Shown here: positions 43,511 to 56,200 of the stretch, one piece after another | How positions within the stretch are numbered: position 1 is the stretch's first letter | How the letters are laid out: every line of letters starts with the position of its first letter | The notes under the pieces: generated by a model | What the model was told of the DNA's origin: nothing | The model's database searches: none | The model's input: only the letters and a program-made list of their open reading frames with translations | Assembly (NCBI GenBank): GCA_030248135.1 | Contig: JASANC010003243.1 | Coordinates: 1-64,000, forward strand | Direction: 5' to 3' | Source of the DNA: Theristus sp. LFF4_11 | Lineage: Eukaryota; Nematoda; Chromadorea; Monhysterida; Xyalidae | DNA: 64,000 nt | Translations under genes and position numbers: made by a program

Positions 43511-46500
43511 GTAAAACGACAAGCGATTTGTTACTGTGTACGTGTTTCATAAAGTTTGTGCCTGACAGAAATCATGCCAGAGCCGTTCTGAGTTTGAACA
43601 GCTGTTTTAGGGTGTCAAAAGAACGCTGTTATTTGTCAAACAATTTGTCACTGTGTCAACTTTCAAATATGGACGTCAGGTTCAGTTGCACCATTTGCAA
43701 AGCTATAATTAGTGCATATTTTTAACATTATGTTTCGGTCGATTTTACCAGTGTTATCAAACAAAACGATCTGGTTATCAGTGGACCGGATCAGTTTGAT
43801 TTTAACTGACTGCAAAACGATTTTAGTACGCTTGTTTATGTTTACTTTAATAAAACCCCGTCCTGATATATGCTAGGCAGCGTTTCAAAGAAACCCGCAG
43901 CCTTACGTCAAAGTGGATTGGAAAAATCTCCTCGAGCAGGTTGATCTAAATTTTTGACACTCTGCATGAAATCAATGCGCTTTGTATGCATATGTATGTG
44001 TTTTTTACATGTGTGACGGTAGTTATACGCAAGTAGTTTGGGGTCATATCAGCATGTAAATCGTAGAAAAACATGTGTTTCAGATTTTACTATCAAATCA
44101 CGTTCAAGTCTGAAACAGACTGTCGGAGTTTTCCAGAGAGCGCTGAAATTACGTGCAACAAAGAAAGGGCAAATAATCAATTTTAGCATGGGTTTCTGTG
44201 ATAATATGTCAAAAATTTTGCTTTATGAAAGACAAGCGTGACACATGAGCCCGTTACCAACAACTGATTCATGGTTGCAATAAAATTGTAGCGAAGTATT
44301 TCGGCCCAAGAAACGAACGCGCTTGACACAAAGCAATGAGACTGAAAACAACATGACATATTTATGAGCTTAATCAAGCAAACAATGGGGTAAACGAGCT
44401 CCGGTCGGCGAGGTTTGGTTGTCCGCTGTTCGTGAGACAAGTTCATTGTTTGACAATAGTGAAAGTTGAGAAATGTTGAAAAAAATATGTTTTTTTTGCT
44501 GTTGCTGATATTTTGATGCCAGCTTCAATCTGGTTCTATCTTGTACTTACGGTACATTTTTACTATACCACCCATTATTGAAGGCCTGTATTGCTTCCTT
44601 TGCTGTACTGCACCAACCGCTAGTTTTGTAAGTCAAAGATTGTTTGAAATTTGAGGTAAGGCTCTCGTTTGCGGAAATTAAAAGTTGCGTCAATGTGTGC
44701 GTTTCTGTTTTCTTATTTTAATGGACTGATGTCATCAAAGCAGCTCTGTTGATCGTGGTGCAAATGTTAAAAGTGAAGACGTTTCCTTGTTTGTCACTTT
44801 TGTGAGGAGTTCATGCGTTTACAACATTTGTCAGGCAAAGGGGCACTGCAGCCGTTCAGACGATCACATGAACCGTTCTAAGCTACACGTCCAGCGAGAG
44901 AACCATTTTAGATTATCATTCATAATGTTTTTGAATGTGCAAAATGAAAAAAAAACGATATTCAACAAGGTTCACTGACAGACAGCAGAAACGCTGAATG
45001 TAATTATTTGAATGCGTTTTCGGTGCAACTGAGAAAGCGTGCACGTGTTTTTGTTAAAAAAATCCATGATGGTTTCACAGTTTTTCAAATATACAGAAAA
45101 CAGAAAACTGTTCAAATGCAAAATGTGCAGTTCAACATTCTTGGTTGGTACATTTTTCATCCATTGTGGCGTTTCGGCAAAACTGTCTCCACTGTCCATC
45201 ATACAGTCACACATATGCGCTCATATCTCACTTTTACGCTTTCAAGCATTATGTAATTTTGGAATGAAGCCGTGTCGTACACGGTTTTGGCATATCGGTC
45301 TTGTTTTCACATGCTTTTGTGCGTATGCACGCGCGTGCATAACGTGACACGGCGAAATGCGGCAATTCATGGCGCATTCGTTTAGTGAAGCCCCGTGCAC
45401 ATATGTGGTTTTCGAGTAAAGTAATTCATCTGTCAGAGCCACGTTTGGCCGTTCCGGCAGCAGGAAAATGCTTTTTGATGCAGAAAACTTATGTATTGCC
45501 TCTGCCGCGAAAGTTCATTGTTTTTAATTTCGCAAGATTTATAAAAAATTCATGTCACCTGTGACATAAAAGCTGCTATTCACACTGTGAACAGTTTTCA
45601 TTTTGCTGAGCAAGAGATCTGTTAAATTTTCTGCGTGACAAACTTTGTGGTTAGTTGATTCGCAGTTGGCTTGTATTGGACAAAACGAACAAATTTAGTA
45701 GAAATTCAATTTTTCACTATGCGGTCGGCTTCCTTGTTTTCATCAGAGGCACAGCTTTAGACACGGAACTGCCGAACATTTTGTCAAACTCAGCCGCCTG
45801 ACAGTTATAGTAATCAGTGGCCTTCTTCTGTGTGTATGTATGCTTTGTTGTATGCGTCACACGCTGCTGCACTAAAACCGTGTCTTTCAAAACATAACGT
45901 TGGTCAGTATGTATCTTGGTCATTTTTTCTCAGTAAACGAACTTTTCTGACTTTAAATTGAGGTTATTTACTTGGTGGATCAATTTTTTTGTCAACCGAT
46001 CGGTTTTGTTTGAATTAAAAAACAGCTCCAAACAAGTGCCACACAGGAAATTCAATCCATCAAATCTCTCCATCATCAGCTAATGGAAATTTAGGCGTTG
46101 CGGATTCAGATTACGTCAGGCTGGCTTACGTTACTGAATGATAACGAGGCTGGCACACGGACTCACAGGATATGGAAGTTACATGTGAGAAAAACATCAT
46201 TCCAAGGCGCTTGTTCATTGCATAATGACCGTTTGATGTTTTCCATTTTCAAAACTATTCATTTTCGTTAATTGAACTTCGAAAAATTGCCAATCATCGT
46301 TGTTTTTGCGATTCAAGCTTTCCGCCCAATTCAAAATGTGTTCAATCAGACATAGTGCACTGCATGATATGAATTGTGTTGGACATGAACAAATTTCAGA
46401 ACTGTAAAATTTGCACCATTGCTGCGCTTGCCGTAAAACAAATGTTGATTCATATTTCGGCGTTTACCCAGTTGCCAAGCGTTCTATCGTTTTTTACATC

Positions 46501-47996
46501 TTCCCGCATTCCAAAATGTTCAGCATAAAGCGCCATTCATGGAGGTTGAAGCGCGCTGAAGCGCGCTGACGCGCTTCACTTTGCTACACATTCACGAAGC
46601 AAAAAAACAGCGCGCTTCAGCGTGCGTCAGCGCGCTTCAGTTTTGGAGCACATGCGCATTCACGGACGCGCGCGCTGAAGCGCGCTGAAGCGCGCTGACC
46701 AGCTTCATCGTGAATGAAGAAATGAAGCTGCGTCAGCCGCTGCGGCTTTTTAGGTTTTTTGCCCATTCACGAACGCGCGCGCTGAAGCGCGCTGACGCGC
46801 GCTGAAGTGCGCTATCATGAATGATGAAATGAAGCTGTGTCAGCCGCTGCGGCATTTGATGTCCGGACATCAAATTTGTGTGTGCAAAATCGCTGATTGT
46901 TGCTGTCAGTGACAATCTTTCACAAATGTTGCAAGACTTTTTTGTTATATCATTTAGTACTTTTCTGACAGATTCTGAACAGATTTAGTACATTCTGAAC
47001 CTAAAAAGCCGCAGCGGCTGACGCAGCTTCATTTCTTCATTCATGATGAAGCTGGTCAGCGCGCGTCAGCGCGCTTCAGCGCGCGCTTGCATGAATGGGC
47101 CTTAACTGGTTTCTGTAACGATAAATTCTATCGGCCGGTGACAATGCGAAGCCATTAGTGTTTAAAGATGAATATTATTCGCGCACAAGAATAGCTCTGA
47201 CTGTGCTCACAATATTTTCACGGTCAATTATCTTTTCACGGACACATGCGGAAACTGAACCGAACGAACACACACGGGTTGTACTGCGCTGGGTGTTCAA
47301 ATCTAACGGTTTGAACAAGAGTGGATGAAAAACTGAATCGCTAAACTGAGGTGCGGCAAACAATAGTTTTCAGTGTTTGAGAACCAATTTTTGCTTCAAT
47401 TATGACATGCCAGTGAAGAATGTTTTAGGAAACATGAAACATTTCTGTTGACTGAAAAAAATCAGCACAAAAGTCCAACAATCTGCTCAGGATGTTTTGG
47501 TTCGTCAAAAGTTATTTGTTGAGTAAGCGCAGATGTTGAGCTTTTACTCGAGTTTTCGTTAAGAAGTGAGTGCCCTCCCAGTCCTCTCCATGCGTGTTTT
47601 TAAAGTTTTATCATCTGTTTTTGACACACCGCCCAGTTGCCCACTACGATATGTGGTATTTTTTAAAGTTTTGTTGACAAAACCACAGGTAGTTTTACGA
47701 GCATTTAGTATTAACATTTGTGCACGCCATCTGTTTCACGAGAACTCCATGACAACCGCGTGAAAGACAATTTGAAAATAATTAATTTTTAAACAAATAC
47801 CTCTCTCTGAAAAAACTACGAAAGCACAATCCTCACAAGCAACTGGGGCAACCTCAACACCCTGTTGTTGCCTCGCAGTCGTGTAATTTTCTTTCCTTTT
47901 ACTGCTTTGAAAACTTGTACAAATGTACCATCACGAAAACAAAATTTTCACAGAAAACGAGTGTCAAATTCCAATAAAGTGACACAATAAAACAGC
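43511..47996. other. Intergenic stretch between collagen and GPCR
   Basis: AT-rich, with no supported gene on either strand. It contains the GC-rich palindromic array at about 46537-47100. The upstream regions of the divergent collagen and GPCR genes must lie at its two ends. Confidence 0.5.
46537..47100. repeat. GC-rich palindromic array (GCGCGCTGAAGCGCGC motif)
   Basis: Blocks built on GCGCGCTGAAGCGCGCTGA and its complement alternate with a conserved spacer (AAATGAAGCTG, then GTCAGCCGCTGCGGC). Arms at about 46660-46745 and 46747-46865 are direct copies of each other. An inverted copy lies at about 47005-47098. The outer edges read CCCATTCACGAACGCGCGC and its complement. No coding frame. 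Confidence 0.78.
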
Positions 47997-50413
47997 ATGG
48001 GCCTCGGCGAGTGGGAGGCAGCCGCCTTCTGGTGCGTGTTCTCGCCCATCGCGCTGCTGGGTGCGGTCGGCAATGCGCTCGTGGTGATGGCAGTGCTGAC
48101 GTCACGGCGCATGCGGGCCACCTCCGTCAACTGGCTGCTCGTCAACATGGCCGTCGCTGACATCGGCAACATATTCGCGTCGGCCATCGATTGGACACAG
48201 ATACTGTATTTTAGGTATGAGCTATTTTTTCAAACGTGTCCCACTGAAATGACGCCATGTGCCGCCAAACATGCGCTTGTCGTTCACAGCAAACCGGACT
48301 TTCCGTTTAGCCGATTTCTTCCCGTAAACAAATGGTGAATGTCGAATCACTCGCATCTAAAACTGACATTTTAGTGCCTGCACTTTGACAAACAGGCGTT
48401 TTCAAAGCAAATGACGTCATTTTAGTCCGGACACGTTTGAATAAATCCACAATACTGACTGGGTGAGGTTGAACACCGGCCCGTTGAATAGGTTTTCGGT
48501 GGTAAAATGTATTATTTTGGTTGGAGTTACAACAGAGAAAAAAATCGGACATTCATCACAGACAAGTGGCCGAACTGCAACACTTTTGTTCCAGTGGTCA
48601 ATGGTAAAGTTACACAAGAAGGAGAAAACTAAGAACAGGTTTTTAAAAGACGAACACAATGCACAAAAAGCGTTTAGTGAGGTCACGCAGCAGCTGACAC
48701 TTGCCATACATTGTATATTGGATGTGAGATTGAAATTAATTTGGTCACCTGTTGTTCAAACCGTCCTCCCATTGCAGAGCTTACGTCTGGGAGCTATGGC
48801 CATATTCGCTGTGCAAACCAACAAAATACCTGAACGTCATGTTCCTGTACACTTCGCTGTGCTCGCAAATGCTTATTGCGGTTGAACGGTAAATAAAAAA
48901 CTGAAATCAAAGAACCCGTTCTACGCTTTCTTTCTTACATCAAAGCTTTTCATGACGAAATGCGTCGACAAACAATCTTTTTCGTGGCAGGTACATTGCG
49001 ATTGTGCACCCATTGCATGCGGTGCGCCTGTGCACACTGTTCAATTGTTTCGTGGCGATTTTTGCCGGTTGGCTGTTTACAGGTTAGATGAATTTCAACT
49101 TGTAATGGTCTGAATAAGTTTTGCTGCGAGTAGGCAGCCATCGAAGTCTTCATCAGAAATATCACAAATGGCTTCTCCAGCAAGATGTTGTTCAGTGGAC
49201 AGCTGCTTGAGAGCCAATGAATCGCAATCACAAGCAGGCGCAGTAACGGTGTTGCGTGATTGCAGCCGTGTTCGCAGTTCCATACGCGGTCTGCTATCAC
49301 ATCACGCTCGACATGCACAACCGCACAGTGTGTGCCGATTGGAACAGCGCCATCCCGGCGACGTTCAAGATCGCCGAGTGCGTCGTGTTCTACTTTGTGC
49401 CGCTGATCGTGCTCTCCATCCTCTACGGCCGCATCTCCGTCAATCTCTGGGCGGCACCGCCGCGCTATCTGCGTTCGCATCGAAAGGACGATCCGCAACG
49501 ACAGGATCAGTTGAAAGGTCAGAGCAGGTGGCACGTTTCACCATAACACTGCAGGCGAGAAATACGTGACCACCACGAGCAATGATATGCGCAGTTCATT
49601 CGACCATTTCGCCTGCGACTATGTATTCTCAGAGACCGTTCCAGCTGTACAAATACTGGCAAGCACGTTAAGAAAAGAAGCTGCGACCAATGCACAAAAC
49701 CAATGTCGTGTCGGTGTCGCCAAGTTAGCGTAGCAGTCACTTTGATAGCACCGTTTTCGGAATACACTGATTCGGCGCATCTGCGCAATGTTCAGTAGTT
49801 TCACGTTCACATTTTTAACGGGCACGTTCCTGGGAACAAGGCATTGCAAGTGTGCGTTGCAGTGCGTCGGCAAGCGGTGTTCATGCTGGTGCTGTGCGTG
49901 GCGGCCTACTTCGTGTGCTACTCGCCGCTGCAAGTGCTGACGATCAGTCGCGTCGCCGACATCCACCTGCCACTCGGCTACGCCACGTTCGTCGCCACCA
50001 ACGCCGTCTGCCAGGCGAACTCGGCGTGCAACCCGGTGATATACGCCATCTTCAGTGAACGATTCCGCCAACGCCTCTGGGCGATGTTCACGGAGGACGT
50101 GCCGGCATCAATCCGGCGACGCCCCGCCGAGCAGCGCCACTTTGACTCGGACAACGAGCGCGCAGAGGCGTCGCGCACGCAGCACGAGTCCGTCAATCAC
50201 ACGCACAACATCGACAACGCGATGCTCAATGGCAAGCTCGACACGCTGCGTGCGAGTGCCAGTGAAGCGCGCATCCATCGCAACGCGCACACGCAGCGGA
50301 CAGTGAGCACGGCCGCTGTGAGCAGCAAGCGACGTGCGACGCCGGCGGACGCTGCCGACGAGACCGAACTCGAGTGGCTGCACGCGCACCACCGAGACCC
50401 GGGCATCTTCTGA
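47997..50413 (+). CDS. Rhodopsin-like (class A) GPCR, probably a peptide receptor
   Basis: This is a seven-pass receptor of about 407 residues. Exons: 47997-48214, 48778-48888, 48991-49082, 49266-49517 and 49863-50413, with phases 2, 2, 1 and 1 consistent throughout. TM1 has AVGNALVVMAVL and TM2 has NWLLVNMAVAD. Exon 2 carries the TM3 entry YVWELWPYSLCK and ends AVER, followed by RYIAIVHPL: a DRY-type motif with E in place of D. TM5 lies in exon 4. TM6 reads FVCYSPLQV, with Ser where CWxP is usual. TM7 has ANSACNPVIYAI (NPxxY). The long C-terminal tail is Ser/Thr/Arg-rich. The extracellular N-terminus is very short (about 10 residues), so an upstream exon is possible. The ligand is unknown; the shape fits the neuropeptide receptor group. 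Confidence 0.9.
48215..48454. repeat. Dispersed miniature element, copy 2 (GPCR intron 1)
   Basis: Homologous along its length to 43271-43510 in the same orientation, with ends CAAACGTGTCCCACTGAAATG and TTTTAGTCCGGACACGTTTG partly inverted. The homology begins at GTATGA, which is also the splice donor of GPCR exon 1. Confidence 0.72.
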
Positions 50414-51413
50414 GCACACTGCAGTTGCACACAGCCAACCGATGTCTAGTCTGTGTCTGTCTGTGTCTGTCCGACAATTTATTTTTCAAAATCAAATTTT
50501 ATAATACATACTCACAATTCGATTCAAATTGTTCTTCAACTCTTTAGATTCCATCACTCGCGAAAAATCTCCGGCAGATAATAGATAATATACGCATGAC
50601 ATGACATGATATAATTCAACTGACGTACACGCTCCATTCCAACCACCTGCAACCAGATCAGTTTGGACTCGACTGAGAACAAAAACGTTCATCGATTTGT
50701 TCAAGGGAAGGTGTTGAAAAACAGGCTAACTTTTCTTTTCTACAAATTACTTGGTTTTCAATGATTTTATGGCAATGGCAACTAGAAATTTTGTAAAATC
50801 AAAAACGTCCCTTTACATGTTCAATCATTTCACAGTTTCAGTCAAGTTCTCAAAACAGTTTGAAAGCAAGTGGTAAACATGCAAAACAACAAGCAAGAAA
50901 AACAAAAAAAAACTACCAGGGAAAAAAATGAAAGCTCGAAGTCACTTTGTACAAAGTTGCACCGGCATCTCAGCATCGTTCATCTATAACAAGCGACTTT
51001 CGCCGTCGACGGCCTGTCTTGCAAATCGGCAGCGAACGGTGCTGAGCAAGCATTGGCCACTGCAGCACGGCTCACACTGAGATCGCACTCTGCCGATCGC
51101 TCTGGCGCTGGCTCGTTCGTGCTGTTCAGACGCTTCAATCCACGACGCTGTCTGCAACAACAACAATGACCACACACAATGCTGACAGTGCTGACAGGAC
51201 ACCGGCTGTGCTGTTTCAATCGTGACACCCGTGCGAGTGTGTTCGAACGTGGTACGCTGGCGTCATTCGGTGCACGTTGCCGTAAACATCCGCCAGGCGC
51301 CAAGCGCAGCACGTGCCAGCAAACCGTGGCACGGGGTAGCAGGGGTGTGGTGTTTGAGTTGCGCCAATCAGCGTGACGCATCGTGCTCAGATGCAACACC
51401 AGCAAGGACGCAC
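50414..51413. other. Spacer between convergent GPCR and CACUL1-like genes
   Basis: The two 3' ends face each other here. The GC-richer part (about 50980-51410) has open frames on both strands, including one of 167 codons on - that overlaps the last CACUL1-like exon in another frame. None shows a motif, so I read it as untranslated sequence. Confidence 0.45.
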
Positions 51414-53610
51414 TCACTGTTGCAGCGGCGGCTCGTTGTCGGTCGTCTCCTCCGTGGAATCGTCCAAGTCCATCATGTTGCACGAGCTGCTCTCCAGCAC
51501 CACCGGTGCACTGCTGCGCGGCTCGGCAGCAAACGCACCGCTCTCAAGTTGACTGAATGAAAAGCAAAAGAGTGGTGGTGAGAATGGACGATGAATCACG
51601 ATGAAGTAAAAAATCTGAAAAAAAACCCCGATTCAAACTCACTTGATATTGTTGAGAAGCGCGGTGTTGTTGCTCAGTTTGGTCAGCGTCGACATTGACA
51701 GACGATCAAACAAATCAACGGCAGATGCAACGTTGACGCAAAGTGGCGTACCAGGCTGCCACGCTTCAGCCAATTCTGGAACAAACTTCCTTTTACAGTG
51801 TGGAGCTCTAAATAAGAGCGCAAATGTTTTTATTTGATTATATCCTTCTTCACCCCTTTAAAAATAGGTATTGCTGACGATCACACACAGTTTTTATTAT
51901 TATTTCTGAACTTGGCATTTTGCTCTTGATGTCAGTTTTGTACATCATGAAACGAACGTATGAATTTAGTTTCAAACGGCGGCATCACGTGCTCTGTGAA
52001 CAGCACGCACATGCAGTCGCGCAGCGTCGTGTTCAGCCGCCGTTGCATGTACTGACGATCCTGAAACAGCACAACACAGCAGCGCTCACTTGTCTACGGA
52101 GCAGTCTGCTTGGACAAACGAAGTCGTCGATAACTCCGTTCTGAAGCTGCTTCCGGTTTTTTGGAATGGATCACCCAATGAGTCACCTGTTCAAGTTTAG
52201 TTCACACAAACCATCTTGACACTGAACAACGCACCAACGGGCTGAAAACGGGCAAAACGTTCGTGAGGATGGTCTCGAATGCGGTGTGCACTCGGAGCAG
52301 CTGGCCACAGAGTGTGCTGAGCGTGTTGTGCTGGTGTAGGTCGTGCGTAACCATGGGCACGAACAAATGCGCCACTGCATGCTGCAACACCGTGTACGTC
52401 GCCGCGCTCGCCTCCGACAACACCAGGCCGTAGCACGAACTGCAAGCACAGCGGAGTAGCGCAAGGCGTTCGACTCGTGCAATGGCTAACCGTCATTGCA
52501 ATGCAATACTGTATAATATACTGTATTGCAATATTGCGATCACTTTTCAATAGAGACGTTCATTCCTCAGTACAAACACGGTCATTAAGTTTGTGTTATC
52601 ATCACAGCAAGATCTGACTGAATTGCCCAACGTTGCGTTTCAAATCACGTGCAACGCGAAAATAAGCTCATGTAACGCGAAATTTGAACTGCTGTTGTAT
52701 TCCATGCGTTCTTTCAAATGTGAATTTAATCTGTGGTTTGTCACAAATGCACAGCAGGCAGGCGGTAAATTGCGTAAAGGCAGGCGGCAGCGAGTCCTGG
52801 GGAGGGCAACAAATCGAATCTATCTCCATCTGAGAAGTTTTTTTTTGCCCAGCTTCTATCTACAGGGTGAACCAAACAAAGGTTTCAATTTCAAAATGCT
52901 CTCACTGGCGTGTGCTAAGGTGTTTCGAGCTGAAAATTGGAACACTATTAGAAAACATTTGGAAGTTTTTTTTGACCAAAATTTTTTTTCACGGTATGTT
53001 GCTTATCACTCTGAGATTTTACAGATATTCTGCTGTAGTGAAGTGAGTGACAGCGGCAACATACCGTAAAAAATTTTGTCAGAATAATATCCAGAAGTTT
53101 TCTAAGTGTTCCAATTTTCAGCTCAAAACACCTCAGCACAAGCCAGTCAGAGCATTTTGAAATTGGAACCTTTTTTTGGTTCACCCTGTATATCAAAAAA
53201 TTGTCAGCCAGCTATTCATCTGAAAATTTTTGTCTTCGTAGGCACAAAATAGGTGACTTTTTGCATGACCAGGAATAACCATTTTTGCTCGAAGTTTAGA
53301 TGAACTTTGCTATTTTTAGGCAAAATATGCGTTATTTATTCTTAAGCATAAATTCCCTTGTAGCCTCTCCCAAGTCTGCTCTGGAACTTGCTGAGTGTGT
53401 TTGTGTGTAACACCAAAATCCATCACAAAAACATGGAACACCAGAAGCAAACATACATACGTACCGGTACATGCGTTCGTACGACACGTCACGCACGTCC
53501 ACCTCGTGCTCGCCGTGCCAACATCGGCGCATCAGCTTGCTCACACCGTCGCGCAGAGTCTCCAGACGTTCGTGCGTCACAGACGCGGTGCTGCTGCTGT
53601 CCTCACTCAT
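51414..53610 (-). CDS. CACUL1: CACUL1-like cullin-domain protein
   Basis: This is a small cullin-N-terminal-like protein of about 241 residues. In vertebrates CACUL1 associates with CDK2 and acts in G1/S control. Exons: 53610-53465, 52439-52235, 52060-51958, 51775-51643 and 51552-51414, phases 2, 0, 1 and 2 all consistent. The start is ATG in MSEDSSSTASVTHERLETLR. The segment RLETLRDGVSKLM followed by DVSYERMYR matches the region of human CACUL1 that I remember as WQTLRKAV...ISYEQMY. The segment RRLNTTLRDCMCVLFTEHV matches KLNRDLKDDLIKLFTEHV. The C-terminus is acidic and Ser-rich (DLDDSTEETTDNEPP). It is shorter than the human protein, mainly at the N-terminus. The join at 51958 uses a weak donor. 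Intron 1 contains a mariner-type miniature element. Confidence 0.78.
52863..53188. mobile_element. Mariner-type miniature inverted-repeat element
   Basis: 326 bp beginning CAGGGTGAACCAAA and ending TTTGGTTCACCCTG, flanked on both sides by TA. The two arms stay complementary for about 90 bp (CTGAAAATTGGAACAC on the left pairs with GTGTTCCAATTTTCAG on the right), with a divergent centre. TA duplication and a CAGGGTG end are typical of Tc1/mariner-derived MITEs. No transposase frame. Confidence 0.85.
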
Positions 53611-55186
53611 GTTTGTTGCTGTCGCTCTCGGCTGTGGCCGCCCAATCGTAGAAAAGCGAATTGTGCTATCGCAAATTGAAGTTTACCGTGCCGCGCGGCG
53701 TGACCGCTGAGTTCGAATATTGCACTTTCAAAAGCAAATAAAACTGTTTTGGCCCTTAAAATTGACAAAAACTGTCATGAAAATTAGCTTTTGACGTCAA
53801 TTTGGACCTACACTTTGTAGCATGTGAATCCAATCCAATCTAAACTCAACTCAGGTCGTGGTTCTCGTTCCAAATAATTTTTCTGTGTTCCATTTCCATA
53901 TTACTTCAGATAGAAAACGCACCGGTGGTTCACGTTCACGTTGTTGTTGATGGACAACGCCGCGCTTCTTCGAGACGACAAATCGGCAAACGAAATCTGA
54001 GAAGGGGGGTCTCTGGGGCTGGGCTAGGGTAGTAGCGGTATCCTAATAGTCTAAACGGGATCATGATCATCGCATCGCACGTACCGTACCGTTGGCTGAG
54101 TGCAGATCCCGCACGCACCGCACTCCTGAACATTAGACAGATGTACCATAACGACTACAACAAAGGAACAAACAAAACAAAATCAACAGAAAAAAGTGAA
54201 AAAACGATACAAAAAGAAATGGAATGATTTTGATATTCACTTTTTTTGCAGATTCAGTTTTTGAACTGCTGGGATGGTGGATTTAGTGAAGAAACAGCAT
54301 TTTTTAACCATTCATCGCCAACAAAATTAAAGGGCTAAGATTAGATTGGTGTGGAGTGGATTGCTTTTGCTTGTTGCAGCAAGAAACTTTATGCGGAAAC
54401 TGTTGTACTGAAGTGACCGAAAACTGAATCGCTGTCGAACGTGAAACATGGCGCCGTCGTCACCGCGAAGTGAATAAAGTGAACGTTGAATTAGGCAGGC
54501 AGAATGCGATGCGAATGCGACCTATCGTTTTCTGATCTGGTGAACGTTCAACGTCGCAAGCAAGCAACGCCACGGACAGTGCTGTTTTTATGTTTTTCGT
54601 TCCACATGTTTTTGCTCGATTTTGCTGAATTCATGTTTTTTTAGATTTGACGTGTCATCATGAAGAGGTCGAGCTCAAACGTTCGAACGATGAAGATTTG
54701 CGAAGCGGACCTGAACTGAACAATTTCTGACAAACGTGTCGCACAGTCGCACTCTACCTTGTCAATGGCACCAATGATCTTGCTTTCGCGTGGATTTTGC
54801 AACCTCTCAGATAGAGATAAATTCAATTTTTATGTGACGAGGGTTAAGCTGTCAAGTAGCAAATTTGTTCCATTACATTTTGATTGTTCCAGTGCAAGAC
54901 TAAAAAAGGAAGGTGTATCCAGAAGGGAAGTTACAAGAAATGCGCAAATACAAAAATACAACACTGTCAGATCCTTGTATTTCAAGACTCAATACTCAAC
55001 AAGATCAACAACAAAAACTGTTCCATTTTGCAGACGTGCACCGCGGTGAGCAAACTGTGGCGTCCAGCAGCACGACGGGCAACAACGACAACAGGAGCTA
55101 CATTGGTGCAGCGAGTGCATCACAGCCTCACCTCAAGCACTCTGCCGCTCGGCATCCATCAACTGGCACGCACAACACCACACATA
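53611..55186. other. Intergenic stretch upstream of the CACUL1-like gene
   Basis: No gene supported. A Thr/Ser-rich frame on + at 55034-55230 follows an AG and reads in two frames without a motif; I leave it uncalled. Confidence 0.4.
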
Positions 55187-55560
55187 ATTGTTCTGGAGCG
55201 GGGGATTTGGGCCTTGGAGGGAGATTAGATAGATAGACAGCTAAACAGCTGAAAAGCGATAAAACAGTTAAATAATGTTTAAAATACACTAAGAAATTAT
55301 GTGTGAACGCGTATTTTGCCTAAAATTGGCGAAATTTTCAAGAATTTCAAACAAAAATATGGTTCAAACCAAAACGAGTCATTTTGGTCAAAAATTGACA
55401 CATTTTATGTCTTCAAACACAAACAGGTAATAGTAAGCTAGCTGAGAATTTTTTTTAGATAGATTATAGCCGAGCCGAAAAATCTTTTCTGATAGAGATA
55501 GATTCGAAATTTTTTTGGGGCGCTCCCCCACCAGGCCCCTCCCCTGGAACAACTATGCTT
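55187..55560. repeat. Inverted-repeat element, family of 61487
   Basis: It begins CATAATTGTTCTGGAGCGGG and ends with a sequence close to the complement (CCCTGGAACAACTATG). Inside it has GATAGATAGAC and a conserved core (GCGAAATTTTCAAGAAT, then ATTTTATGTCTTC) shared with 61487-61818. No coding capacity. Confidence 0.65.
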
Positions 55561-55726
55561 CGGGAATGGTTCCATCGCCATCCATACGAAAGCCTTCGCC
55601 ACGACCACGAGTGACGGAGACAGTCTCTGACTCTAAGTCGCCGCTGTCGCGAAAGTTTTTCTGAGTTTCCGTCTTGAGAGCGTTGTCTCGCTGTTGTTCT
55701 TCGTGTTGTTGATTCGTTTCTTTCAG

Positions 55727-56200
55727 ATCCTGCCGCCGTCGAAGTGCACATGCGTCCATCGATCGCGAAACCCGGTCAAATCGCCGTGAAATACCAGGAC
55801 ATTGAACGCCTGATTCAGGGTGCTGTTGAGTCGAGTGTTCTCGTGGGCGCTCTTCCGCGCACCTTGCTCGAGGTGAGTGAGAATGTTTGCAAAGTTCACT
55901 GCATTCACTGCGTGCATTGTGTCGTTGTCACGCACGACCAAGCAACTCTGCCGATGTAGGAGGGTGATGATTGGCTTGATAGCAACGCATACAGCGCGTG
56001 CTCGTTGTTACAATATCAATGCTATCGGCATAATGTGAATATCATCACAATCAGAAAAGTTTCATGTCTTGGCTCGTCCATGGAAAACAAGAAACACAAC
56101 GCGCGCCGCCTCGACGCCATCCAAACGCACCCGTCGATTTCAGATCACCGCGCACGAACTCTATGACGGCGGCAGTTTGCCGTGCGCCGCGCCTCACTGA
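55727..56200 (+). CDS. Last two exons of an unrecognised gene
   Basis: Exon 55727-55872 sits between a good acceptor (CGTTTCTTTCAG) and a good donor (GTGAGT) and reads VKYQDIERLIQGAVESSVLV, then GALPRTLLE. In phase 0 it joins an exon at 56144-56200 (ITAHELYDGGSLPCAAPH, stop). I do not recognise the family and could not place the upstream exons. On the opposite strand, 55740-55553 is also open (RDSGDLESETVSVTRGRGEG) after a weaker AG, so the coding strand is not beyond doubt. Confidence 0.35.

Noticed and set aside
50980..51483. 167-codon frame on - downstream of the CACUL1-like gene
   Set aside because: It overlaps the last CACUL1-like exon in another frame and lies in GC-richer sequence where random frames are long; more likely 3' untranslated sequence.
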